From Excoecaria cochinchinensis (lineage: Eukaryota; Streptophyta; Magnoliopsida; Malpighiales; Euphorbiaceae), in assembly GCA_947683425.1 (NCBI GenBank), contig CANTUQ010000055.1:20950001-21014000 (forward strand): a stretch of DNA of 64,000 nucleotides, given 5' to 3'. The notes below the pieces were generated by a model. That model saw nothing but the letters and a program-made list of their open reading frames with translations. It was not told where the DNA came from and ran no database searches. Positions 47,358-59,897 of the stretch are shown here, piece by piece (the first letter of the stretch is position 1; every line of letters begins with the position of its first letter). The position numbers and the translations under genes are program-made.

Positions 47358-48032
47358 AATAGTTATCAGTCCAGTATTAAAATGGCCCCGTATGAAGCTT
47401 TATATGGAAGGAAATGTCGAACTCTCTTGTGCTGGACTGAGTTAGGTGAGAAGAAATTAGTAGGATCAGACCTTGTATGAGAAACTGAAGTGAAAGTGCA
47501 GGTGATTAAGAATAGATTGAATGAAGCCATGAATAGACATAATTCATATGCGGACCTAAAGAGAAAAGATATAGTGTTTTAAGTGGGGGATCAAGTGTTT
47601 CTCAAGGTTTGTTTGTGGGAAAAAAGTGCTAAGATTCAGTAAAAAGGGGAAATTAAGTCCCAAATTCATAAGCCCATATGAGATCTTACAACGAATGGGT
47701 CTCGTAGCCTATCGATTAGGCTGCCACAAGAATTGGAAAAGATCCATAACGTCTTCCATGTATCGATGCTGCGAAGGTACCGATCAGATCCCAGCCATGT
47801 GATTAAGCCAAAAAAGATCTAGATTCGGGCTGATTTGACTTATGATGAACAACCAGTGAAGATATTAGCTAGAGAGATTAAGCAGCTCCGGAATAAACAA
47901 ATTCCAATCATGATAGTGCTTTGGAATCACCACAACTTTAAGGATGCTACCTAGGAACTTGAAGCTACTATGCAACAACAGTATCCATAGTTTTTAATGC
48001 AATTAAATTTCGAGGACGAAATTGATTTTTAG
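47358..48032 (+). pseudogene. G1 integrase C-terminal part with chromodomain
   Basis: Translation after H3 gives MAPYEALYGRKCRTLLCW, ETEVKVQVIKNRLNEAM, SYADLKRKDIVF and VGDQVFLKV, the usual gypsy integrase C-terminal region, then HNVFHVSMLRRY. The last part, ADLTYDEQPVKILAREIK with NKQIPIMIVLWNHH and EATMQQQYP, is a chromodomain, the targeting module that marks chromoviruses and is known to direct integration to heterochromatin. The end FEDEIDF plus TAG (48030-48032) is typical of Tekay-type elements. At least six stops and a frameshift interrupt it, so no long frame is visible. Confidence 0.88.
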
Positions 48033-48043
48033 TAGGGGATAAT
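48033..48043 (+). other. G1 polypurine tract
   Basis: TAGGGGATAAT lies between the pol stop and the 3' LTR start TGTAATGGCCCG, the place of the plus-strand primer. Confidence 0.8.
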
Positions 48044-48770
48044 TGTAATGGCCCGAAAGTCGTGTTAGTCGTAAACAGTATTTTCTGAGGTCAATCTATG
48101 GTCCCGTGGTGAAAAATTCATCCATGGGTGAAAAATATTTTATTTGATCATCAGAAAATATTGTTATGACAAGTCCGTAGGTGAAAATTTGAGGTTAATT
48201 GGAGGTCAAATGGGTCTAGAATGTGCAAAATAGTGAAAAAGGGCCAATTGGGGTATCTATCAATGACATACCACCATCTGTGGTGATAGATGGGCTTCTA
48301 TGGGTGACAAAGGGCCAGGCCGCCAGTACTATGGGACAGCCAGGCTGTATGTGGCCTCAAACTGGTGTCTAAAGGTTTTTTCAGTCCGATTTGAGCATTT
48401 ATGACCTGAAATTGATCGGACCATATCTTGAGCTACAGACTTCAAAACAATATTCTGAAAATATGGACATGCTCGTAATAATGATTAGAATATATTGGTG
48501 TAAATAAATTAATATTTTAGAGACAATGAAAAGTCAGCTACCAGGGCAGTGTAAATAATTATCAGAACGGAAAATATTCTCGGATTGAGCTAAAATTTTA
48601 TGTGTAGGCTATTTAAAATATTTTATGAATTTTAGAATTTGATTTGAGTGAAATTGAGGTTAGGAAGTGAGATAATTAAATTGTGAGTGCATAGAGGGCT
48701 TAATAACCAAATTGGGCTTATCTTTTGTTGGGCCAAACTATAAGAAGCAAGCCCACCCCATTCTTACCCC

Positions 48771-48778
48771 TATAAATA
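48771..48778 (+). promoter_or_regulatory. TATA box of LTR A
   Basis: TATAAATA about 730 bp into the LTR, followed after 20-40 bp by a TC-rich leader, as expected for the U3/R border. Confidence 0.6.
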
Positions 48779-49835
48779 GTTGTAAATTGCAGAATTCCCT
48801 AAAAGTGTCCATCATCTTCTCCTCTCTTCTTCTTCCTTCTTGTTGGCCGAATGTTCTTCTTCTTTTTCCTCTCAAATTTTCTTCAATTTTCATCAATAAT
48901 TGCTCAAATCCTAGCCCCTCTACCATAGTTTAACATCTTTCTTACTAATTAGTGAGTTTTAATTCTCTTTTAGGGAAAAAAGTGAAGGAAATCAAGCATT
49001 TCAAATGAGGGGTATAAGTTGACTTAAGTGAAATTGACGAAATTAAATTATTTTAATTTTTCAATTAAGTTGATTAGGGTGTATATAGTATAGTTATATG
49101 GTTAGATTTAATTATTGAAGTAAAATTTTGATGGGTTTTTCTTTGATCGGATTCAGCCTCATGTAGAAGAAAAAGGAGGGGAAGGTTGTTCAAGAGGAAA
49201 AGGCAAAAAGAAGAAGGTTTTAGAGGCCTAAAGCAAGTATATAAGGTTTGTGGTTACTAAATTCAAAATTTTCCTTTGAAAATTCATGATTTTAGGTTAT
49301 GCTTTGAGTAAAGTATGTGAATTTGTGTGTGTTAAATTGAAATTACCTTGATAACTATGCTTTAGAAGGTTAGAAATGAATTTTAGGAAGTTTAAATTGG
49401 AACAAAAGAAATTGTAGGGATTGATTCCTAGTTAGCCGAATGGTATAGATTTAGTATACCTAAGTATAATTGATGTTTAATACTAAATAATGGCATTTTA
49501 GTGTAAATTGGGGTGTAAATGAATTAATTAAATGATAAACGAATGGAAATAAAAATAGTAGTATTAAGGGTACCTTTGGCCGAATGGGTTTTGGTAGGTG
49601 ATTTTAAGGTAGTTTGTTAATTTGTGAAAGAAAATGACTATAAATGATTATGGAAGAAATTTTAAATGTATGATAGTTTAATAGGAATTATTGGAATTAA
49701 ATGAAAATAATTTCATTTGAAATTGTATTATGATTAGAAATGAATTTATAGCCCAAATTGCAATAGATGGCATATAATGGCTTGAATACTAGTATAGTAC
49801 TAATCAGTGAATTCTGCAGAGTGTATAGTATGGTT

Positions 49836-49937
49836 TGGGTATGAAAATACTTGTAATTACGTCATGGAATTCAGTGGAGTTATAAGGTTAAACGTGCTCA
49901 TGCTAAGGAAGTCCTTAATGGGTGACCTCCTGGGAAA
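49836..49937 (+). other. 5S-rRNA-like segment in LTR B
   Basis: GGTTAAACGTGCT (49886-49898) matches box A of the 5S internal promoter (known form AGTTAAGCGTGCT), and GGGTGACCTCCTGGGAAA (49920-49937) matches box C. The distance from GTTAA to GGGTGACC is 33 bp, against 34 in plant 5S rRNA. The stretch before box A (GGGTATGAAAATAC, GGAATTCAG) is a weak match to the 5S start. The intermediate element is not conserved. It is not a functional 5S gene. In plants the TRIM element Cassandra is known to carry a 5S-derived promoter in its LTR. Confidence 0.75.
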
Positions 49938-51689
49938 CTAGTAGTGAGAAATAGTTTCTTGTACCTTTCCAAAGTACAAGTTATAAGGAGTCTGGTGGTA
50001 TAATTTGGAGTGAAAATGAGGTTAAATAAGTACTCGAAAGTCAAAGTGAAGAAAAGCATCTGGTTCGGTTCAATAGTAACCAAGGTTTGACCAAACTTTG
50101 ACTTAATTTTTAAAAATAGTAAATGAGCTCTAAGTGGTGTATTGTGGGTTATGTAAAGGCTTAAAATAATTTTTATAAATTTTTTATAGTAATAGATTAG
50201 TGAATTACGGCAGAACCGAATAGATTAGTGAATTATGATAGAACTAAATAGTGTTAAATCGGACCGATTTAAGTGAACCGACCCCCAAATGGACTTTGAT
50301 TGAGCTAAAATTTTGTAGGAAGGCTACCCTCAAGACCATATTTCTCTAGAAAAATCCCTAAAGAAATCGACCTTCTCCTCCTCCCTTTGGCCTAATTAAA
50401 TTTTCTTTATTTTCTTCATTTATCTCCCAATCTCTCCTCACATCTAAGCCTCCTAAACAAAGTTAAACCTCTCTAGATCTGGCGATGGTGATTGGAGTCC
50501 ATTTAGAGTGCTATAAGTGGAAAAAAATAAGTGAAAAAGTTTATGTGTCAAATTGAGGTATGTAAAGTTGATATTTTTAAATTGGTTTAAAGGTTCAAAT
50601 AGGTATTTTAGAATGTCTAGAGTATGTTTATGTAATTATATAGCATAAAGGAAGCAACTTTACGGTGATTTTTTGATGATTGTATTCGGCCACATAAGGG
50701 AAATAAAGGAGATGATGGTGTTTCAAGGATCTAAGGCAAGGAAAGGTTGCTTAAGAGGTATAGAAGAAGAAAATGAGGTTAGTGGATATAATATCATCCT
50801 TTTTCCATGTTAAAAATATGATTTTTAGTTATGTTTAAACATAAAGTATGTGAAATATGCATCTTTAATTGAATCAAACCATATAGTCATATTTAGGAAG
50901 GTTAAAAATGTGATTTTGAATTATTAAAATGAAAAGAAATAAAACATATACCATAGACACATGTAGGCCGAATGGTATATGTAGGTAAAAATGAGATTTT
51001 TATGTGTTTTAATGTGATTTAATGGTATAACTAGATAAATTAACATGAAATCTAGCAAATGGTTCATATAATGGATGATAAACATGTTGACCAAATGGTA
51101 TAGGTATGTAAAAATGTGATTTTGATGTGTTTTGATGCGAATTAATGGCATGGCTATGTTAATGGACATGTAAATTACCTAAATAAATGACAAATGTGAT
51201 GAAAAGAATTTATAGTGAAATATTGACATGATGGCCGAATGGTATACATGTATGTATCCATGTAATTTAATGAGATTTATGGTATGTAATGGCATATAAG
51301 TGGAAATTAAATGTATAATGCATTATTGGGATGAAAAAGAATGGAATAGTATGATGAAATTCCATGAAATGTATGTATGACAACATGAAAATGTAAACAT
51401 GGAATGATGGATGCCCTATGTTGTAATTTGGTAGTCAAGTCTAGTTCATGATATAATGGCTAGCCATAGGGACAATGACCGCTGGTGTGAGCATGACGTC
51501 TCACTTATTGTAAGCCAATGACGGTCCTATCTCAATGTATTAGAATGTTTAACTGTCAAATGGAATGTATTTGTAATGTAGGGGTGGTCCTTCGAGGTCC
51601 CTCTAACTGTATTATGGTGAACTTTTGGGGTTCACGTCTCGTTTATCCCGTTCATAGATTTATGCCAGTATTATACAGGGGGCAAAATG

Positions 51690-54160
51690 GTAAAAATAAG
51701 GTTAAAATGGTTAATCTGTGATTAAAATAATATTTATGTGAAAAATGGACTTAAATGGAATAAATAAATAGTTTTAAGGGCATAATCGTAATTTTGACCT
51801 TAAATAAGTGAATAGATGTTAATAAGGGCAAAAATGTAATTAAATGAATATTTATGTAAATTAGTTACTTTTAAAGGCCTAAAATGTAATTTGCATGTTA
51901 AATAATAATAAAAAAAGTAAAAAGAATGAACTAATGGCATTTTTGTAATTTTAGTAAAGTTTGAAGACTAAATTGTAATTTTGCCATAATAAGGGACTAA
52001 AACGTAAATATGGACTTTTATGTGTACAATTTACATATTTACCGCTAATTGAAAGATTTAAGTGCAACTATGAATATTTTTGCGTGTATAGAAATTAAAT
52101 GAATAAAATATTGATTTATTTGATATTAAATGTATTATTTATATTCATGAACTATGCATGTGAATTTAGTCTAGTGGATCAAATAAATAAATAAGATAAA
52201 TTAGTGGCATTTGTGTAAATATAAGGAAGTTCAAGGACCTAAATATAAATACGCTATAGTTCAGGGATTAAAATATAAATATGACATAGTTGAAGGACCT
52301 ACATGTAAATATGACATAGTTGGAGGACTTAAATGCAAATGTCATATAATATAAGGACCTAATTGTAATTATACTATAGTTAAGAGACCTAATGCAAATA
52401 TAAAATTTTATGTGTATTAATTATATACATGTCCTTAAATGAGTGATTTAATTGAAATTAAGAAAATTATTGCATGTAAATTATTAAATGAAATAAATAA
52501 TTATCTAAGGGTAAAAATGTAATTTTACTAATATTTTTAAGGACATTAGTGTAATGCAATAAAAGAATAACATTAAGCACGAAGTGGTAAATTGCATGTT
52601 AGATAATAAAACAAGTATGATAATAAGATAATTAATGGCATTATTGTGAATAAGTGAAAAGTGAAGGGTAAAATTGTAAATTGGTGAAAGTCTAGAAAGT
52701 TAAATGTAATTTGTAAATGGCGAGGTAAAATAAGCGATTTAAAAAGATAATTAATAGGTAATTTGAATATAATCGTGTAATTAATTGACAATAGAGAAAA
52801 TAATGATATTTATGTTAATATTAATAGAAATATTACTGTTAATGCTAATATCATGGAAATGGCAATAGAATTAAATGTAAGAAAAATAGATGAGTAATAT
52901 TAGCATTAATGAATGAATGAAAAATGTCTTTGGACTACTAAAGGATTATTATTACTGATTAGGGATAACTAATATGTAGATTCAAATCCATCAAATGTAA
53001 TTAAAGAGAAGATAAAATAAAAAGATAAATAATAATGTGTTAGGTAAATTTAATTGAATACTGTGAATTTCATATTTAAGTCACAATGAGTTAAGAGTGT
53101 GTAATAGAATATGTAAAACACATTGTTACCGAATTATTATAAGTATTATAAGTTGGGTCAATTATCTAAAGTGTTAAATATGATAATCAATATTTTCATG
53201 ATATTGTACATGTAGAATTAAGTAATGGGGTCAATGTTAGTAATGGAAGTAAAGACATAAAAGAGAGTAGAACTGTCATTAAATGTTAAGAGTTAATAGT
53301 GAAATAACGATTACTGAAATAATGATAAATAAATAATATAAGTAATTTAGGTGTTAGTATACTAATAGTACTGTTAGCCACGGTAATAAGGAAATTAAAT
53401 GTAAAATCTTATCGATAGATATTTAATGAAGTAATGTTAATAGAAATTATGTGAAAGTTAAGAGAATAATGATGTTAAGCTTACAAATAAGTTAGTGGAT
53501 TAAGTAATAGCATTGGCAATTCAAGTATATAATATGAAATATAACTGAGTAAAATTAAGTAGGAAAATAGAGTAAACATATTATGTTTATAGTTTTAAAA
53601 ATGACACTGTAAAAGAAATGATTAAGTGAAAGATAATAAAATGTATATGAAACATAAAAAGATTAATGTAAATGAAAGAGTAAAAGAAATATTGTGGATA
53701 TAAAGGAAATGATAACGATTAATTAGCCTGTTAACAATAGTAATGATGATTGTTCAATAGATATATTAGTAACTGATATTGTGCCCAAGTGTAGACTGTA
53801 ACTGATGTAATAAGTTATAAGCAAATAATGAAAAACAAATGAATATGTTAATAATATAATTGCAAATATTGTTAATATAACTGGTCATTGAATTAACAGA
53901 CTGAACATAAAGGTATTAATGTTAAAGTTAACAGTAAAGATAATAAAGATTTGATAACAGTATTAGTAATGTTAAATTATGGTTATTAAAATAATGAAAC
54001 AATTGTAAGATAAATTATTAAAGTAAAAGATTGGTTAGGATATTAAATGTAAGGCTTAAACTATCTAAAAGTCTTAAGAATTAATGTTCATATAATGGGA
54101 ATAAAGATATATGCTTGTGTGTGCATGCATGTAGTAATAGTATGGAAAATTTAGGATATG
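51690..54160 (+). other. expanded AT-rich part of LTR B
   Basis: About 2.5 kb with no open frame of interest. The words GGACTAAAT.GTAATTT recur loosely in its first kilobase, and six regular units lie at 52229-52408. The equivalent gap is about 0.3 kb in LTR A and 0.7 kb in H1, so this part has grown. Confidence 0.6.
52229..52408 (+). repeat. six 30-bp tandem repeats in LTR B
   Basis: Units begin GTT(C/G)AAGGACCTAAATGTAA and end AATATGACATA; six follow without gaps at an exact 30-bp period. Confidence 0.85.
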
Positions 54161-54169
54161 CATCCAACA

Positions 54170-54189
54170 CTGGGTATTTCAATGCTCAG
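54170..54189 (+). promoter_or_regulatory. hairpin 1 in LTR B
   Basis: CTGGGTATT-TC-AATGCTCAG pairs over 9 bp with two G-U pairs. It is the LTR B equivalent of the H1 hairpin. Confidence 0.55.
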
Positions 54190-55213
54190 CGCATAGAGTG
54201 TTACTGTGTGCAGATTGTGATAGATCTTGATGTGGCCGAAGATATAGTGACGATTGAAAGAAGTATTCGACATTAAGGATAGAAAGACTGGCATGGCATG
54301 TATACGACCGGAGTAGATGAAAGCAATGACATATGGTATAAGTATTGGAATTGTATGTTAGTGTACTGTTAAATTTTTATATATGTATGCTTGTGATTGC
54401 TATGAAAAAAAATTTCCTACTGAATCTTTTGAGTGCATTACAGTGAATTTCAGTGCAGTGTTGTGATATCCGATATCTATACTACTTATGGGTGTAAGGT
54501 ATTACAGAATTAATGAGTATATTATGGTTAAAAGTGAATACAATATATTTTGAGTATTAAATTGACTCAATAAGTAGAATAAATGAGCTAATGGAATGAA
54601 TTAAATATATATGAATTTTTGCCCTTAGTAGTAGCTGGTAGTTAATCTAGTTCAAGATATAGTGGCTAGCCATAAGGATCCTATACCACGGTTAGAGTCA
54701 TGACGACTCTTTTAGGTAGGCCAATGACTGTCTACCATAGGGATAAAGTGATAAAGTTTACCATAGTGATAAAGTGATAAAGTGCTCAAGTGTTCATTAA
54801 TAGTGTTGAGTGGTCCCTTGGGGTCACTCTATAGTGTTGTGGGTCTTTGGGATCCACATCCCGAGTATCTAGTTCATAGATTTCTACCGGATTGATACTA
54901 GGGGCAATGTAATAAATATTAGATTAAAATTGATTAAACGGGAAGTGATATGAAATGGTAATAATAAATTAAGAATCCAAAAAATAAATTGATACTTTAG
55001 GAAGGAATTAATTAAGAATAAAATCAACTAGTGATAATATTGAAATAAGAGAATGAATTTATAAATTTAGTCAAGAATAAAACTGAGTAGTGAAATTTAC
55101 AAGGACATTACTAATAAAGGTAAATTATGATAATGATTGTTATAATATAAATGATTGTGCATATTTATGAGTGCATGTGTAGTTAGTGGAAATTTTTAAA
55201 TTGGTAACCACAA

Positions 55214-55227
55214 CTAAGCATTCTTAG
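55214..55227 (+). promoter_or_regulatory. hairpin 1 in LTR A
   Basis: CTAAG-CATT-CTTAG, a 5-bp stem, followed by AGCACGTAG...CTGC and then CAGGTA, as in the other LTRs. Confidence 0.5.
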
Positions 55228-55757
55228 TTCTTAGCACGTAGTTTTATTGACTGCATTCAGGTACAGCTGGGGCTTGGAAGGAGCAAGCATACCTGAATTT
55301 TTGGGAACTGAAGATTTAGAAAATAATTATAGATTATTTTGTATGAAACTTTTGGGAATATGTATATGTATTTATGAAATGTTTTGGATTATTGTATTAG
55401 CATGTATATGAACAAATGTTTATAACTGTCTGTAAATAGTAGAAATTTATAGTGGATATTATAATGATTTTTGGATTGGTGGATGGGTTAATTTTATTGT
55501 TGTGCTCAGGATGGGCTGAGTATTATTTGAATTTATAGGGTGGATGGTTAATATTATAGCCGTCATGCTGCCGATTTGCATTGAGACAATCAGTAACCTT
55601 AGACATTTTTTAAATTGGTGGAAAGTAATGAGATGTACCTGAGTAAAATAAAATGGATGGAATTGTTGGTTAAAGAAAAATAAAATTTACCCGAACTTTC
55701 CATGGTAACCGTATGTGATTAATTGGTGTAATGTATGGGGATAGTATAGGTGTTACA

Positions 55758-56131
55758 ATAAAACTTATCTAGGATCCGCCATACGCTTCTTAGTGTATAT
55801 ATATAAAAAAAAGAAATGAAAAAAATACACCAGAAATGAAAAAAATGAAAAAAAAGTAGAACGAGAAGATTGATCGGAGTCGGTGGGCGTAGCGGATCTG
55901 CCGAGGAGAGAGGATGGCAGCAGAGAAGGCATCTGGGACACGTGCGTTGAAGGCGGTGGAGACGGCGGTTAGGACATGCGCGGTGAATTTGTAGTATGAG
56001 AGAGAGAGAGAGTACAACGGTTGGGAAGCGCACGAATACAGCAACTGGGACGATCACAACTGATCTACAGCATGAGAGAGAGAGAGAGAGAGAGCGTGTG
56101 TGTGTGCATTTCAGATAGGAAAATGGGCGCA
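55758..56131. other. non-LTR island with GA runs, possible low-copy sequence
   Basis: This lies between LTR A and LTR C and resembles no other part of the window. On the minus strand it has two CT runs (complement of 56074-56094 and 55998-56013) and then moderately GC-rich sequence with open frames in two phases (137 and 84 codons). One reads AVSTAFNARVPDAFSAAILS; I do not recognise it. It could be a 5' gene fragment or the flank of an old gene. No start, splice site or promoter is convincing. Confidence 0.4.
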
Positions 56132-59100
56132 TCTAATGGCCCTAATACCGGGTTAGCCGAAAATAGTTATTTTTCGATAATGAATAGTGCTTCCAGGGAT
56201 GAAAAGTACAATCGGAGGTGAAAAATATTTTATTTGACCAGTGGAGAATATAAGTTACGACGAGTTCGAGATTAAAATTTGGAGTGAAATCGAGGTCAAA
56301 TAGGCCTGCAAAATTCGAAAATAAGAAAAAGTATCGGTTTCGGTGTGAACAGTAATAAGGTTGACTGAGCGTTTGATTGGACCGTTGTGGATGCTACGGA
56401 TCTCAGAAAAATAATCTAGAAATACTGATGCACTCGTATTGATGAGTAGAATAATATAGTAATTAAAAATTTAATTTTTGGTGACACTGAAAAATTGGGT
56501 TATTGGACTGGTAAATAATTACTGAACCGAAAAATGATTTCCAATTGAGTCCAAAATATTATTGAAGTCTAATTAATATGTGTTGATAATTATGGATTCA
56601 TTTATATGAGGAATTAAAGTTAGAAGGTAACAAAAATATATGATTTCGGTTTGAATAATACTCGAGTTGACCAAAAGTTTGACCGAGACTTTAAAAATAT
56701 CAAATGATTTTTAAAATTGCTGAAATATTCCAAATTAACTCTAAATGATATGTAAAATTTTTTGGTAGTGAGAAGGAAAATTTTTGAGGACACAAAAAAA
56801 TTTGTTGATTACACCGGATCGAAAATGAACTCTAATTCAGGTAAAATTTTTTATATAGCCTAGTTTTCATATGATATGAATTATGGAATCAAATTTGAAA
56901 TGATTTGGAGTTGGGATATGAGAAAACAATAGAAAATTGTCAAATGCGCTTAGAATGGATAATTGGGCTTTATAGGTTGGACTATTGGTTGGACCATTTT
57001 GGGCCACTATAAAATCACTTAAATGATGGAAATTTAGGTGCCTCATCCTTATCTCTTTTGCCCTTCTCCTTCCCTTAGTTGGCTGAATGATTCTCTCTTC
57101 CTCCTTTCACTATTTTTCTTCATCTTTGCTCCAATTTCTCTCTAAATTTAAACATCCTAAATGTAATTCAGTCCCTCTATGAGTTTATAGTAACCTCTAG
57201 TATCCATTTGATGGATTAAAAGCAAGAAAAAATAAGGATCAAAGGTTATATTTCAAAATGGAGGTAAGGAAATTTAAGTGTTTTAATTTGATTTAGTGGT
57301 TTGTATGAGTACTCTAGGATGTCTAAAGTATGTTTATAAGGTTAGATTTGATAAAAGAAGAAAATTAATGGATGTTATGTTTCTTTGAATTTTTGGACAT
57401 ACAGGAGAAATCAAGGGAAAAAGAGGTATCCAATGGAAAGGCTAGGGAAAAGGAAGCTTGAGGAGCATAGTGCATGGATGTGAGGTTTGTGATTACTTAA
57501 TCCAAGAATTTCCTTTGAAAAATTAGAGTTTTGTATTATATTTGAATAATGATTGTGTGTAAAATGCATGTGTAATTGAAATTGAAGTGATAATTGAGCT
57601 TAGGTAGGGTAACTAAGCTAATTAGAGTGATTAAAGTGAAAGAAAACTAAGTGCAAGTTTTGGACATAATGTGACATAATGGTATACTTAGGTATAGTTA
57701 AGGTATACCTAGTGATTAAGTGAAATTAAATGGTATATACATGTAAATTGAGGCCTAATCTAGTTGAATAAGTAGTGAATGGATGAAAACTAAAATGTTA
57801 GTGACAAACCCTAAGTAGGGCTGAATGATTCAGGAAGAGGAATATGATAGGTTATATGATATACATGTTATATGAGATGTGAATTGAGTAAATGAATGAA
57901 TTATAAGTGAATAGGAAAGTGTAGTGAAAAGAAATACATGAAAGTAGAATGATTGATTTAAGTGAATTTGTGTTAAAAGCATGTGTAAATGAATAATAAG
58001 CTTAGAAAAGTGATTAAGAGCCTTTAGAATGACATTTAAAATACTAAAATGAAATTAAAAGAATTTGTAAAGTGAAGTGTTTACCTTGGCTGAATGGTAT
58101 ACTAGTGTGTACTAGGGTATATTTTACGTATAATTGATGTTTAATGAACTAAAATGAATTTAGACATGAAAACAAGTGTCCATAAATATATTTGGAAATT
58201 ATGTAATATATATGGATATTTTGAGTATGATATTCCATTATGCTCAAAGTGAAAATAATTATAAACATTGAAATAATTGAAATTGAAATGATAAGAAATG
58301 AATTTATAGCCATTGAATGGCTTAAGTATACTTATTATGTAAAATAGGTATATAATAAGAATTGTGCATAAAAGATGAGTTATGAAAATATAATTCATTA
58401 AATGTGCAAAAATAATGAATATGAAGTGTAACTAGTGAAATGAAATGAAAAGGAAACGTAAAATGTAAGTGAAAGTGTTAAAAGTATGAAAATGCATTGA
58501 TAAGTTATATGTGATACGTTATATGTTTTATGTTGAATGAAAGTGTTTAAATGTGAAAATTTGAAGTTAAGATAATTTGAGAAATTTTTGCCCTCAGTGG
58601 TCTGGCGGTTTAATCTAGTTCAGGATATGTTTGGGTAGCCATAATGACACCCATATCGCGGTGCAAGTCATGACGATTTCCTTTGCTATGACAAATTCGT
58701 GATGGTCTCTCATAGCCTTTTGTTATATGTCATACATCATACGTCATATGTTACATGAAATGATGGAGTGATCCTTCGGGCTCATTCCCTAGTGCAGTGC
58801 AGTGGACCTTTGGAGTCTATATCCCGTATATCCAGTTTGCCTATTTTCTATCGGGATTATACTAGGGTCATGATTGTAAAATGATGTACAGTAAAACAAC
58901 CTAATGTAATATGACCTAATGTAACATGTAAAAGCATAACATGTAAAAGTATAATATGTAAAAGCATAAAATACAAAAGTATAACTTGTAAAGCCATAAT
59001 GTAACATGACATAATATGTAAAACGTATAATGAATAGAAGCATAATGTATAAAAAGCCTAAGTGTAAAGAACAGAATTGTAAAATGATATGACTCTGTCA

Positions 59101-59897
59101 AAAGTAAAATGGCAAAAAGTAAAATGGCATGAAAATGTGAAATGTAATATGAAAGTGAGTGGTTATATGAAAAAGGACCTAAATGAAAGAAAATGAAAAG
59201 TTTGGGGTCAAAATGGTAATTTCTCCAAATTATAAGTCAAACGGGTCAAGATGGTAAAAATGACCTGGAAATGTAAAAAGTTAGTGAAAATGACAATTTG
59301 AGTAAAAAACGACTCACATGAAATAAAATAAAAGTTTTAGGACTGAAATGAAATTTACCTTAAAAAAATTTATTTTATAAGCTAAGAAGTGAATAATGTG
59401 GAAACATAGCTAGTAAAGGGCAAAATTGTAAGTAAACGTTAAATGAAGGATAAAATTGTAATTTGATAAAAAGTTAAGAGCAAAACATAACTTATGGGTA
59501 GAAGTCCTTTAATATGTGACATGCAAGAGAAAAGTGAAACTAAAATGATCTTTATGTAAAGAATGAAAATTTTAGGGAATAAAATGTAATTTGACATGTG
59601 AATGATAAATTAAGGACTAATATGTAATTTGTAAGTCAAATAAGGATTTAAAATGAAAAAAAAGTGAACTGGTGGCAATTTCATAAATAAAGTCAAAAGA
59701 AGGGCAAAAATGTAATTTGTCCTAAAATTGATAAAGTAGGGACTAAATGGTAATTTGTATATGTAATGATAGGTTAAACGAATAAAATGATAAAATGAAT
59801 GATTAATGAATTTAAATGTAATGTAAAGACTTAATATGAACTAATGTGTAAAATGAACATAGACGATAAGTTAGGGACTAAATCGTTAATTGACATG
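56132..59897 (+). repeat. LTR C: chromovirus LTR (family 1), 3' end cut by T3
   Basis: It starts TCTAATGGCCCTAATACCGG (expected TGTAATGGCCC) and follows LTR A in order: GGTGAAAAATATTTTATTTG, a TATA box (TATAAAAT, 57008-57015), a TC-rich leader, a GGCTGAATG block, the conserved module (58590-58870) and an AT-rich part with GGGACTAAAT.GTAATTT words. It ends at 59897 where T3 begins, before the hairpin region. No gene is seen; minus-strand frames near 58141-59101 are AT-rich noise. Confidence 0.8.

Larger units (their letters stand above)
49814..54506 (+). mobile_element. LTR B: solo chromovirus LTR in LTR A, with a 5S-like head
   Basis: LTR A sequence up to GTGAATT (49813) resumes at 54507 with GAATTAATGAG, so GAATT flanks both sides. 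The right end is GGTGTAAGGTATTACA. The left end starts with 5S-rRNA-like sequence rather than the expected TGTAATGG, so its exact start is uncertain. The rest follows family 1: U3 words (GGTTTGACCAAACTTTGAC), a TC-rich leader (50350-50450), a conserved module (51430-51690), a long AT-rich part with 30-bp repeats and a hairpin at 54170. At 4.7 kb it is the longest LTR of this family here. Confidence 0.65.
34712..55757 (+). mobile_element. G1: Ty3/gypsy chromovirus (Tekay/Del type), degenerate, with nested LTRs
   Basis: Order on the plus strand: 3' end of the 5' LTR (34712-35064), tRNA-Met PBS, gag, protease, RT, RNase H, integrase with chromodomain, polypurine tract, 3' LTR (48044-55757). The end of the 5' LTR matches the end of the 3' LTR (34725-35064 against 55425-55757), which ties both to one element. 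The chromodomain and the DPGSTHSYI protease motif point to Tekay/Del. Solo LTRs sit in protease (36656-40007), RNase H (41505-43913) and integrase (44997-47357), and another LTR sits in the 3' LTR. Many stops and frameshifts make it inactive. Confidence 0.9.
48044..55757 (+). repeat. LTR A: 3' LTR of G1, split by LTR B
   Basis: It starts TGTAATGGCCCG after the polypurine tract and ends GGTGTTACA (55757), where its last 330 bp match the 5' LTR end at 35064. Without LTR B (49814-54506) it is about 3.0 kb. It shows a TATA box (48771-48778), a TC-rich leader (48800-48920), a conserved module (54640-54905) and a hairpin (55214-55227). No gene is seen. Confidence 0.85.

Noticed and set aside
49836..49937. 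A functional 5S rRNA gene
   Set aside because: Only box A, box C and their spacing are kept; the intermediate element, both ends and the terminator are not.
55719..56132. A 137-codon minus-strand frame as a secreted or membrane protein
   Set aside because: It begins in CT-run sequence, extends into LTR A and has a competing frame in another phase; listed only as an unrecognised island.
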